NCBI GenBank assembly: GCA_029939635.1
Contig: JAOZSN010000011.1
Location: forward strand, 23,215-28,683
Source of the DNA: Deltaproteobacteria bacterium
GTDB taxonomy: Bacteria > Desulfobacterota > Desulfobulbia > Desulfobulbales > SURF-16
DNA: 5,469 bases
Reading direction: 5' to 3'
The position numbers and the translations under genes were made by a program. Under the pieces are notes generated by a model. The model made no database searches. It was not told the DNA's origin and was given only the letters and a program-made list of their open reading frames with translations. Below are positions 1 to 5,028 of the stretch, in pieces (the first letter of the stretch is position 1; each line of letters starts with the position of its first letter).

Positions 1-106
1 AAAATCCGAAATATAAAAGTTCAGCGATGCTCCATATGTGCACAAGCAGGCTGGCGAATAATAGTAACCCTATGTAAGGAGGCCTGATCGTGCGCAGATG
101 GAGCAC
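1..106 (-). CDS. N-terminus of an unidentified membrane protein (cut by window edge)
   Basis: A minus-strand frame stays open from position 106 to the window edge (35 codons), while the other two frames there hit stops. It begins 13 nt after the stop of the CXXC microprotein gene, as the next gene of the same operon would. The residues read as a short basic stretch (LRTIRPP) followed by a strongly hydrophobic segment, so an inner-membrane protein is likely. The only conventional start is GTG at 106-104, but the AGGAG at 110-106 overlaps it; a CTG at 97-95 lies at an ideal 8 nt from that AGGAG. The Arg-Pro-Pro then transmembrane pattern resembles isoprenylcysteine-methyltransferase-like membrane proteins. 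A membrane 4Fe-4S protein would also fit next to a CXXC microprotein. Too little is present to decide. Confidence 0.45.
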   Translation of the reverse strand, partial: MLHLRTIRPPYIGLLLFASLLVHIWSIAELLYFGF

Positions 107-119
107 TCCTGGGCTGTTA

Positions 120-284
120 CTAACCTATGCCGATGCAGCTTAAACATATCTGCCAAGCCTGCTCCAAGACTCTGGACGGTTCATCAGCCGCCACCCCGAT
201 ACTAAACAAAATTAAAAAAAATGACCCCACAGCCAGGGAACGTTTCAGGGCAGGGGGGTGGTTGATTTTTTTCTTCATGGCCAT
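120..284 (-). CDS. CD1871A-type CXXC microprotein (54 aa)
   Basis: This 54-residue gene is easily missed because it is short. The N-terminus is basic (MAMKKK, further Lys/Arg to residue 15), followed by a hydrophobic segment at about residues 17-33 (LAVGSFFLILFSIGVAA), so it should be a signal peptide or single membrane anchor. The protein ends in ICLSCIGIG, with Cys47 and Cys50 forming a CXXC pair four residues from the C-terminus. From memory, a C-terminal C-x-x-C-I-G-I-G behind one membrane segment is the hallmark of the CD1871A family, small proteins of anaerobes with no settled function; a redox or metal-binding role is inference. It starts 11 nt after the thiamine-binding gene ends, and an AGGG 9 nt upstream could be the ribosome site. 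ATG at 278 (third residue) is an alternative start. Confidence 0.8.
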   Translation of the reverse strand: MAMKKKINHPPALKRSLAVGSFFLILFSIGVAADEPSRVLEQAWQICLSCIGIG

Positions 285-295
285 TTCTGGGTACC

Positions 296-592
296 CTACA
301 GTCTTTCGTGTACTGTGGCGATCTTATCGCCAATTTTCACTTCTTTATCACGCCGGTCATCAATAACAATTTGGGTAACAACACGCTGGGCTCCACGACC
401 AAAAGGAATATCATAGAGTGTACGTACCACACCCAACAACTCGTCAATATCCCCCTGAATCAGGGTACCCATGTCATTTAGCTGAAACGACACCCCGGTC
501 TTGACCAAGGCCTTCTGGATATCGGCAACATAGTCTCCAACACTGGCAGAACCTGTGCCCAAGGGAATCACGGTTAATTGCAGAAGAGCCAT
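296..592 (-). CDS. MTH1187/YkoF-like thiamine-binding protein
   Basis: The 98-residue product has the full length and pattern of the MTH1187 family (formerly DUF77; thiamine-binding PF01910): an N-terminal strand (LLQLTVIPLGTG), then SVGDYVADIQKAL, the central LNDMGTLIQGD, and near the end RVVTQIVIDDRRD. Members are small cytoplasmic ferredoxin-fold proteins that bind thiamine or a related ligand, perhaps to buffer or deliver it; the exact role is not settled for most of them. The ATG follows directly on the TAA of the upstream small frame, with only a weak GGA 7 nt away, so translation probably depends on coupling. No thiamine synthesis or transport gene is visible next to it, so its place in a PilZ operon is unexplained. 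Confidence 0.9.
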   Translation of the reverse strand: MALLQLTVIPLGTGSASVGDYVADIQKALVKTGVSFQLNDMGTLIQGDIDELLGVVRTLYDIPFGRGAQRVVTQIVIDDRRDKEVKIGDKIATVHERL

Positions 593-609
593 TTACTTAT
601 CCACATAAT
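590..609. repeat. Repeated stop/start junction, copy 1
   Basis: On the minus strand this reads GTGGATAAGTAAATG with a few further matching bases: the last codons of the small ORF (Val-Asp-Lys-stop) fused to the ATG of the thiamine-binding gene. A copy matching in 19 of 20 positions lies at 750-769. TAA-ATG abutment would favour translation reinitiation. Confidence 0.75.
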
Positions 610-752
610 TACTAATAAGGGCCGCAAAATGCGGTATTGCCACCGAACGTAAATGTTCAGATGTGCCCCATATTTGTTCATTTAGGGCTCCGAAGCATAC
701 TTGTGCTATTCGAGAAGTCCTAAATGGGCGAAGATGGGGGGCAGCTGGACAT
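593..752 (-). pseudogene. Small ORF with one-base frame interruption in a C6 run
   Basis: ATG at 752-750 follows the PilZ stop codon without a gap, but its frame gives only MSSCPPSSPI before a stop. Skipping one C of the six-C run (736-741, G on the plus strand) opens a frame that ends exactly at the TAA abutting the thiamine-binding gene, giving a 52-residue product. Its body reads like real protein, including TSRIAQVCFGALNEQIWG and ending LISNYVDK. The fit of both ends to neighbouring genes argues that this was, or is, a gene. It may be a pseudogene, a phase-variable tract, a sequencing error, or a +1 programmed frameshift at CCC-C. I do not recognise the family. The last residues echo the end of the PilZ protein (LISEDYVDK). 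Confidence 0.55.
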
Positions 753-769
753 TTACTTATCCACGTAAT
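750..769. repeat. Repeated stop/start junction, copy 2
   Basis: This copy joins the end of the PilZ gene (Tyr-Val-Asp-Lys-stop) to the ATG of the interrupted small ORF. It differs from 590-609 at one base, a synonymous third position (TAC versus TAT). The two copies lie 160 bp apart, so a duplicated gene end or a selected coupling element is possible. Confidence 0.75.
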
Positions 770-1112
770 CTTCGCTGATTAGATCCGGATCATCACTGTT
801 ATAATATATAATCTGTCGCAAATGGGAAAAGCTGTCTAAATCCATTTCACTAAAATGGATACCAACCCCTTCCTTCACCAGGCGTACGACCTCGCCACTC
901 ATGGAGAGGGAAAGATCTGTGGCAGAGCCTGTCAATTTCAAGACAATTGAACAGGTATCACCTAAGGAACGATCCGGGATATTATCAACAAAAACACCCT
1001 TCGTCGACAAATTCTCTGTTGGACATGCCGTATAGGCGACATCAGGAAAGCTCACATCCACTGTGGTATGAAAATCTACCCGGGTATTTTTCCTACGTTC
1101 ATCGTGTGTCAT
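753..1112 (-). CDS. Single-domain PilZ protein, putative c-di-GMP receptor
   Basis: The 119-residue protein is almost entirely one PilZ domain, the beta-barrel that binds cyclic di-GMP and passes the signal to a partner. The N-terminal R-x3-R motif is Arg7-KNT-Arg11, and the second motif is the N-x-S-x-x-G form Asn34-Leu-Ser36-Thr-Lys-Gly39. Both are ligand-contacting in the family, so binding is likely. A late strand (GVGIHFSEM) and a C-terminal helix (DLDSFSHLRQII) complete the fold, and the tail is acidic. It has no output domain, so it probably acts on another protein. I place the start at ATG 1112-1110 because GAGGAGG (1126-1120) is then 7 nt away; a GTG directly before it would leave only 4 nt. 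The stop codon abuts the ATG of the next frame. Confidence 0.9.
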   Translation of the reverse strand: MTHDERRKNTRVDFHTTVDVSFPDVAYTACPTENLSTKGVFVDNIPDRSLGDTCSIVLKLTGSATDLSLSMSGEVVRLVKEGVGIHFSEMDLDSFSHLRQIIYYNSDDPDLISEDYVDK

Positions 1113-1119
1113 CACAATG

Positions 1120-1126
1120 CCTCCTC
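1120..1126 (-). promoter_or_regulatory. Strong ribosome binding site of the PilZ gene
   Basis: GAGGAGG on the minus strand is close to a full anti-16S match and lies 7 nt from ATG 1112. It is the strongest Shine-Dalgarno sequence seen in the minus-strand gene string, whose downstream genes have weak ones. This suggests that translation loads here and passes on by coupling. Confidence 0.7.
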
Positions 1127-1219
1127 AAGGAGTATCTTGTCAAACCTCTTGCCTCATTGCCCAACTACTATACGATATTCTCGCAAAAATGACCTACAAA
1201 AACATTTGTTCACGCCTGC

Positions 1220-1591
1220 TCAGCCAGCTGAATTGTACCTGCTATTCAGACCAAGACGCAGCACTTCATAGCGTTTACGGATGGGAAGAAAGTGCTGCTT
1301 ATCACCCACTTCTGTCGGCTTATCCTCTTCATACATACTAATGATGTGGGCCATGGCCTCCTTGAGAAAATCCATGGCCTTGCCCATATTAGCAGGGCGC
1401 TTAGCAATATAAACCAAAACATTCCTCGCCATACCCAGCACAGCCAGGCAATGGGGGCGGTGGCAAAGCACGGAACCAAGGGTAGCAAAAGCCCCCTGTA
1501 GATAGGTAATACGATTGCTACTCAGCTGCCAGTCCGGTGCCAACACCTCAACTCGAAGCCGAACAACAGCATCGTGTTCGGAGATGTTCAT
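1220..1591 (-). CDS. Uncharacterised, probably helical protein
   Basis: I do not recognise this family. From the ATG at 1591 the product is 123 residues. It looks mostly helical, with no signal peptide: an amphipathic start (EHDAVVRLRVEVLAPDWQLS), a middle region with Cys and His residues (LCHRPHCLAVLGMARNVLVYI), then AMDFLKEAMAHIISMYEEDK and a basic C-terminal part (IRKRYEVLRLG). The frame extends upstream to an ATG at 1666 (148 residues), which would add a hydrophobic 25-residue leader. That stretch overlaps the pilD promoter and would leave just 26 bp between two divergent starts, so I favour the shorter form. Neither start has a clear ribosome site. It precedes the PilZ gene on the same strand by 107 bp and may share its transcript; a role in c-di-GMP signalling is only a guess from position. 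Confidence 0.6.
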   Translation of the reverse strand: MNISEHDAVVRLRVEVLAPDWQLSSNRITYLQGAFATLGSVLCHRPHCLAVLGMARNVLVYIAKRPANMGKAMDFLKEAMAHIISMYEEDKPTEVGDKQHFLPIRKRYEVLRLGLNSRYNSAG

Positions 1592-1630
1592 GAAAAGTGC
1601 TACCCACTGACCACTGAAAAAAGTTAATAG

Positions 1631-1659
1631 TTGAATCAACGCCAGCCAAGTACTATAAT
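1631..1659 (+). promoter_or_regulatory. Sigma70-type promoter of pilD
   Basis: TTGAAT (1631-1636) and a perfect TATAAT (1654-1659) are separated by exactly 17 nt. Transcription would begin near 1666, giving a leader of about 27 nt before the pilD ATG. This is one of the two best promoter matches in the window. It lies inside the 5' extension of the divergent minus-strand frame, which bears on where that gene starts. Confidence 0.7.
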
Positions 1660-1692
1660 TTTTCATTTCTACTAAGGAGTTATCTCATATTC

Positions 1693-2475
1693 ATGGAAAA
1701 TATACCAGTCATCTTCGCCTTTATATACGGCACCCTTGTGGGTAGCTTTCTCAACGTTGTCATCCTCAGACTTCCGACTAAGGGGGCCTCCATCGTCTTT
1801 CCAGCCTCCCACTGTCCCCAATGTCAAACTCCCCTGCATTGGTACGAAAATATTCCCTTGCTCAGCTTTCTCGCCTTACGTGGGCGCTGCCGCCAATGTA
1901 AAAAAACTATATCCTGGCAATATCCATTGGTGGAATTAGCCATGGGCCTCCTTTCACTTTTCCTGTTCAGCCGCTATGGCGTCACCTCTGCCTTTTTTAT
2001 CTATTTTGTCTATGTTGCTGCCCTGCTGGTCATTATCGTCATTGATCTCTATCACCAGATCATCCCGGATGTCATCAGTCTTCCCGGCATCCCTCTTGGA
2101 GTAGTCGCCTCCCTGTTTTTACCAGGGTTAAGCTGGCAAGATTCCCTCATCGGTATCCTGGTGGGCGGAGGAATATTCTATGCCATTGCCCTGGGCTATT
2201 ACCTTGTTACCAAACGACAGGGCATGGGTGGCGGTGACATAAAACTCCTTGCCATGATCGGGGCCTTCCAGGGCTGGCAAGCGGTACCATTTGTTATTTT
2301 TGCCAGCTCTTTGCTCGGAACCCTTATTGGACTCGGGGCCATGGTCAAACAAAAAAAAGGTGGCCAAACCCGCATACCTTATGGCCCCTTTCTGGCTGTT
2401 GCCAGCCTGCTATATCTTTTTTTTGAAATCCCGATTCAACAAGCCATCCATTGGTACCTTACTCGCTCCCTGTAG
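1693..2475 (+). CDS. pilD: Prepilin peptidase / type IV leader peptidase (A24 family)
   Basis: This inner-membrane aspartic protease cleaves the leader of type IV pilins and pseudopilins, and bifunctional members also N-methylate the new N-terminus. At 260 residues it is full length. Residues 11-27 hold the typical GTLVGSFLNVVILRLP. A cytoplasmic loop carries two CxxC pairs, Cys41/Cys44 and Cys66/Cys69, the zinc site of the methylating type. The catalytic aspartates are Asp118 (VIDLYHQIIPD) and Asp182 (GMGGGDIK); IPYGPFLA at 228-235 is also conserved. Several hydrophobic segments follow. The AAGGAG at 1674-1679 is 13 nt from the ATG, unusually far, with no better start between. No pilin or pilus assembly gene adjoins it; the neighbours are PilZ proteins. 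Homologues are also called gspO/xcpA, and which pilus or secretion system it serves cannot be told here. Confidence 0.96.
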   Translation: MENIPVIFAFIYGTLVGSFLNVVILRLPTKGASIVFPASHCPQCQTPLHWYENIPLLSFLALRGRCRQCKKTISWQYPLVELAMGLLSLFLFSRYGVTSAFFIYFVYVAALLVIIVIDLYHQIIPDVISLPGIPLGVVASLFLPGLSWQDSLIGILVGGGIFYAIALGYYLVTKRQGMGGGDIKLLAMIGAFQGWQAVPFVIFASSLLGTLIGLGAMVKQKKGGQTRIPYGPFLAVASLLYLFFEIPIQQAIHWYLTRSL

Positions 2476-2734
2476 ACAACACCACATCACCGACCCCACA
2501 CAACCCTCTGAAATAACGCCATTATCCATCCCCCATACAAATGCATGGACTAGAACTTTAGTTTCGTGTTGCGAGTCTCATCGGCCCTAAAACCCTGTTT
2601 TTAGTTAGAAATATCATTTTCAACTGCTGCTTTCTTATGGTATAGCTAGAAATTGGATAACTCGTTAAAAGCTTAAGGGCAGGCTAGTGCCACGCAGCTA
2701 TCAGTACCTTTTCCAAGGTCTTGCATGCTCGCTT

Positions 2735-2769
2735 TCTACGACCCACGAAATTTGCCGTATAGTCGTAGA
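2735..2769. repeat. 8-bp perfect inverted repeat upstream of the cNMP-type/PilZ genes
   Basis: TCTACGAC (2735-2742) and GTCGTAGA (2762-2769) are exact reverse complements around a 19-nt spacer, ending 47 bp before the start codon. A -10-like TATAGT (2758-2763) overlaps the right arm. It could be a regulator binding site or an mRNA hairpin; chance is not excluded. Confidence 0.5.
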
Positions 2770-2788
2770 CCCCATTACCAATAAACTT

Positions 2789-2802
2789 TCAGACCTCAGA
2801 CC
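2789..2802. repeat. Tandem 7-bp repeat TCAGACC x2
   Basis: Two immediately adjacent copies of TCAGACC lie 14 nt before the start codon at 2817, where a ribosome site would be expected but is missing. They may be a regulator or RNA-binding site, or simple chance. Confidence 0.4.
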
Positions 2803-2816
2803 GACGCCTAACTATA

Positions 2817-3839
2817 ATGACAGTCCCTCATCCGATCTTTCAGCACGTTGATAACCTTCTTGATAAGGGCATGAAAGAAACGGTCATCCAACAGCTCTAT
2901 GCCTTGATTGTCTCCACGGCCAAAACCAAGGACTTTGCCTTGGCAGAAAAGTTACGAGAAAAACTCATTGCTGTTGATAATATGGCCCTGCGTGAGATTA
3001 TCGGCTCAGCAGAGATTATTGAGGAATACAAATCTGAGTATATTGACCCTGATCAGATCAAATTATGGGCTCCCTTGCTTGATGAATTATTGGAAGAGGA
3101 AAAAAACGCCCTGCTCTATGCCATTGAAGAAATTATCTTACCGCCTGGCAAACGCATCATCGAACAGGGCAAACTCAATGATCGCCTGTTCTTTATTGAC
3201 AAAGGCACAGTCAACTGCATCTTTAAAAAAGATCGCGAGACCCATATTATTTATCAGCGCCATGAAGGAGAGACTGCTGGCGAGAGCACCTTTTTCGGTA
3301 TCTCCGTGGCCACCGCCACCTTTATCTGCCACACCTCGGTCAAGCTCCACTACCTAGATCGCCAGAAAGCCCTGTCCTGGGAAGAAGATTACCCCGGTTT
3401 GCTAACCAAAATTTATGCCTTTTGCAAAACTTTCGGGGTTCTGGATCAGCGTACCAATATTTCAGAGGTTGAACGCCGCCGCTACGAGCGGATCCATTTG
3501 CAAGGAAAAGTCAAAGCGCAGTTGTTAAATGAATCAGGCGATTTTTTTGGTAATTCCTTTCATGGACATCTCATTGATCTCTCCCTGAACGGGGCAGCCT
3601 TTTCCATCACCAGTTCCCAGACCATTGCCCGCATGCTGCTAGGCCGCATCTGTCAGATATCCACCAATATCCACCGTCTGCCTGAGGTACCACCCATTAT
3701 TAAAAACGGTGTTATTGTCGCCGTCAAATCCCATCTCCGCCATGATTTTTCTGTCCACCTGGAATTCCGCGAACTGCTGAACCCCTCAATCTACGACAAG
3801 CTCTATGCGGAACTGGTTGACTCGAAAGAAGATACGTAA
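2817..3839 (+). CDS. cNMP-binding-type domain fused to a PilZ domain (copy 1)
   Basis: The 340-residue cytoplasmic protein has three parts: a helical region (about 1-95), a CRP-type cyclic-nucleotide-binding barrel (about 98-205), and a PilZ domain (about 218-335). The barrel shows LPPGKRIIEQGKLNDRLFFI and a cassette beginning Gly155-Glu156. Where cAMP-binding members carry the phosphate-contacting Arg this one aligns Ala165, so it may bind another ligand or none. The PilZ domain keeps R-x3-R (Arg221-Arg225) and D-x-S-x-x-G (Asp254, Ser256, Gly259), so c-di-GMP binding is likely. There is no helix-turn-helix, hence it is not a CRP transcription factor. The start at 2817 lacks a ribosome site but fits the alignment with copy 2; a later ATG at 2871 would cut into shared sequence. 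Only 3 nt separate it from copy 2. Confidence 0.9.
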   Translation: MTVPHPIFQHVDNLLDKGMKETVIQQLYALIVSTAKTKDFALAEKLREKLIAVDNMALREIIGSAEIIEEYKSEYIDPDQIKLWAPLLDELLEEEKNALLYAIEEIILPPGKRIIEQGKLNDRLFFIDKGTVNCIFKKDRETHIIYQRHEGETAGESTFFGISVATATFICHTSVKLHYLDRQKALSWEEDYPGLLTKIYAFCKTFGVLDQRTNISEVERRRYERIHLQGKVKAQLLNESGDFFGNSFHGHLIDLSLNGAAFSITSSQTIARMLLGRICQISTNIHRLPEVPPIIKNGVIVAVKSHLRHDFSVHLEFRELLNPSIYDKLYAELVDSKEDT

Positions 3840-3842
3840 AAC

Positions 3843-4847
3843 ATGTCTACAGAACAGCAGATAAACCAGCTTGTTGAAAACGGTGATACCCAGCAGGCTG
3901 TTGCCCAAATTTATACCCTGATCAAAAAAACAGTGGCCGCCGGTAATTTTTCCCTGGCTGAACGTTGGCGAGAGCGACTCCTTGCCATTGACAGTATGGC
4001 CCTGGCTGAGATCATTGGCTCAGCAGAATTAATAGAAGAAGCCAAGTCCGCTGGTATTGATCAAGATCATCAGCTTCTCTGGCAAGCATTAATGGATACC
4101 TTGTCTGAGGAAGAGGCCAATGCCTTTTTTTATGCCTTAATCCCCATTGATTTGCCCCCTGGCACTCCCATTATTGAGCAGGGCAAACTAAACAATCGCC
4201 TCTTCTTCATTAACCAAGGCAGAGTGAATGTTGTATACAAAAAAGGTGCCCAACAGCTGCTCCTCTATCACCTGCAGGAGGGAGAAACAGCTGGTGAAGA
4301 TACCTTTTTCGGCATCTCAGTAGCCACCGCGACCTTTATCTGCCATTCCGTGGTTAAACTGCGCTATCTTGACCGTAAAAAAGCGGCTTCATGGCCCAAT
4401 GAGCATCCAGGCCTCCATGAGAAAATTTTAGATTTCTGTCAAAAATTTGGTCACCTCGATAGCACCATTAATTCGAAGTTATTAGACAGACGCCTCCATG
4501 ACCGCTTTGCCTGTACAGGAAAGCTTTCAGCCCAACTTTTTAATGACACCGGCCAACCACTGGGCGCAACATTTTCTGGCCACATGGCCGATATCTCTCA
4601 AGGCGGTATCTGTTTTTCTATCACCTGCTCCAACCAGACGGCCAAGGTTCTCCTAGGACGCCAGATTAAAGTGAGTATGTTCCTAGCAGAAGGAGTCGAC
4701 AGCACGACCACCCACAAAACAGCAATTATCGTGGGCGTAAAGTACCATCTCCACAACGACTATACTGTTCATATCCAGTTCAACAGCCTACTTAATGCTC
4801 TTACTGTTACCTCCTTGGCCGATTCCCAAAATCCCCTGGCCAGCTGA
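3843..4847 (+). CDS. cNMP-binding-type domain fused to a PilZ domain (copy 2)
   Basis: This 334-residue paralogue of the preceding gene has the same order: a helical N-terminus (about 1-90), a cyclic-nucleotide-binding-type barrel (about 94-200) and a PilZ domain (about 214-322). By eye roughly half of the residues match copy 1, with the run TFFGISVATATFICH identical. The cassette Glu152 is kept, but the usual Arg is Ala161. PilZ motifs are Arg217-x3-Arg221 and Asp250-x-Ser252-x-x-Gly255. The PilZ halves have diverged more than the barrels, which suggests different partners. It follows copy 1 by 3 nt and has no strong ribosome site of its own, so the two are probably co-translated and could form a heterodimer (inference). 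Origin by tandem duplication is the simplest reading. No transmembrane segment or DNA-binding domain is seen. Confidence 0.9.
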   Translation: MSTEQQINQLVENGDTQQAVAQIYTLIKKTVAAGNFSLAERWRERLLAIDSMALAEIIGSAELIEEAKSAGIDQDHQLLWQALMDTLSEEEANAFFYALIPIDLPPGTPIIEQGKLNNRLFFINQGRVNVVYKKGAQQLLLYHLQEGETAGEDTFFGISVATATFICHSVVKLRYLDRKKAASWPNEHPGLHEKILDFCQKFGHLDSTINSKLLDRRLHDRFACTGKLSAQLFNDTGQPLGATFSGHMADISQGGICFSITCSNQTAKVLLGRQIKVSMFLAEGVDSTTTHKTAIIVGVKYHLHNDYTVHIQFNSLLNALTVTSLADSQNPLAS

Positions 4848-4933
4848 CCTAGCTTTACTCTCCTCAACATCTCAGCATTTAATTTATCGCTTTTGTTTCC
4901 ATAGTTTAGCCAGACCTGCCATAATTAAATATC

Positions 4934-4947
4934 TTGACAAGTATCAG
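4934..4947. promoter_or_regulatory. FNR/CRP-family-like binding site upstream of the oxidase operon
   Basis: TTGAC-AAGT-ATCAG matches the FNR-type palindrome TTGAT-N4-ATCAA in 8 of 10 defined positions. Its centre (4940.5) is about 61 bp upstream of the start predicted from the TACAAA -10 element, the class I activator position known for FNR and CRP. Control of cytochrome bd genes by oxygen- or redox-sensing members of this family is well known in other bacteria; here it is inference. Confidence 0.5.
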
Positions 4948-4965
4948 CTTTTGGGCCGATTCTAC

Positions 4966-4994
4966 TTGACATGCTTTCCTGCTCTGGCTACAAA
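4966..4994 (+). promoter_or_regulatory. Sigma70-type promoter of the DUF4492-cydA operon
   Basis: A perfect TTGACA (4966-4971) is followed after 17 nt by TACAAA (4989-4994, four of six matches). Transcription would start near 5001, giving a leader of about 28 nt ahead of the DUF4492 ATG. A second TTGACA at 4934-4939 has no good -10 at the right distance and is better read as part of the regulator site. Confidence 0.6.
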
Positions 4995-5028
4995 AAATAT
5001 GAATAATAATAATTACTAGAGTGGCCAT

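Larger units (their letters stand above)
2476..2816. other. Gene-free stretch between pilD and the cNMP-type/PilZ pair
   Basis: No credible coding frame, tRNA or known riboswitch pattern was seen on either strand in these 341 bp. It holds a weak AT hairpin (CTAAAA 2587-2592 with TTTTAG 2599-2604, no U run), the 8-bp inverted repeat at 2735-2769, and a tandem TCAGACC repeat at 2789-2802. No clear -35/-10 pair and no classical pilD terminator was found. The promoter of the next gene presumably lies here. Confidence 0.6.

Noticed and set aside
127..366. 79-residue plus-strand open frame
   Set aside because: It lies antisense over the CXXC microprotein and thiamine-binding genes, both of which have recognisable family patterns, and its own product resembles nothing.
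1139..1144. Minus-strand TTGACA just upstream of the PilZ gene
   Set aside because: It lies only 26 nt from the start codon, so a -10 element and transcript start would fall at or inside the gene; the strong ribosome site also lies within that space.
947..1341. Overlapping plus-strand frames of 67-81 residues
   Set aside because: They are antisense to the PilZ and helical-protein genes, overlap one another in different frames, and have low-quality compositions.
1246..1501. Frames of 69-80 residues on both strands inside the helical-protein gene
   Set aside because: They are off-frame shadows of the 1220-1591 gene, with no ribosome site or family pattern.
2291..2590. 99-residue plus-strand frame running past the pilD end
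   Set aside because: Most of it is the out-of-frame shadow of pilD, and the remaining tail in the spacer has no coding character.
2587..2604. Possible terminator hairpin CTAAAA/TTTTAG after pilD
   Set aside because: The stem is AT-rich and only 6 bp, is 112 bp beyond the stop codon, and lacks a U run.
2520..2816. Possible c-di-GMP riboswitch ahead of the PilZ fusion genes
   Set aside because: I looked because of the context, but the conserved GEMM-type motifs are not seen; the region has only the simple repeats reported.
2908..3357. 149-residue plus-strand frame within the first fusion gene
   Set aside because: It is an out-of-frame reading of the cNMP-type/PilZ gene, whose domain motifs are unmistakable in the other frame.
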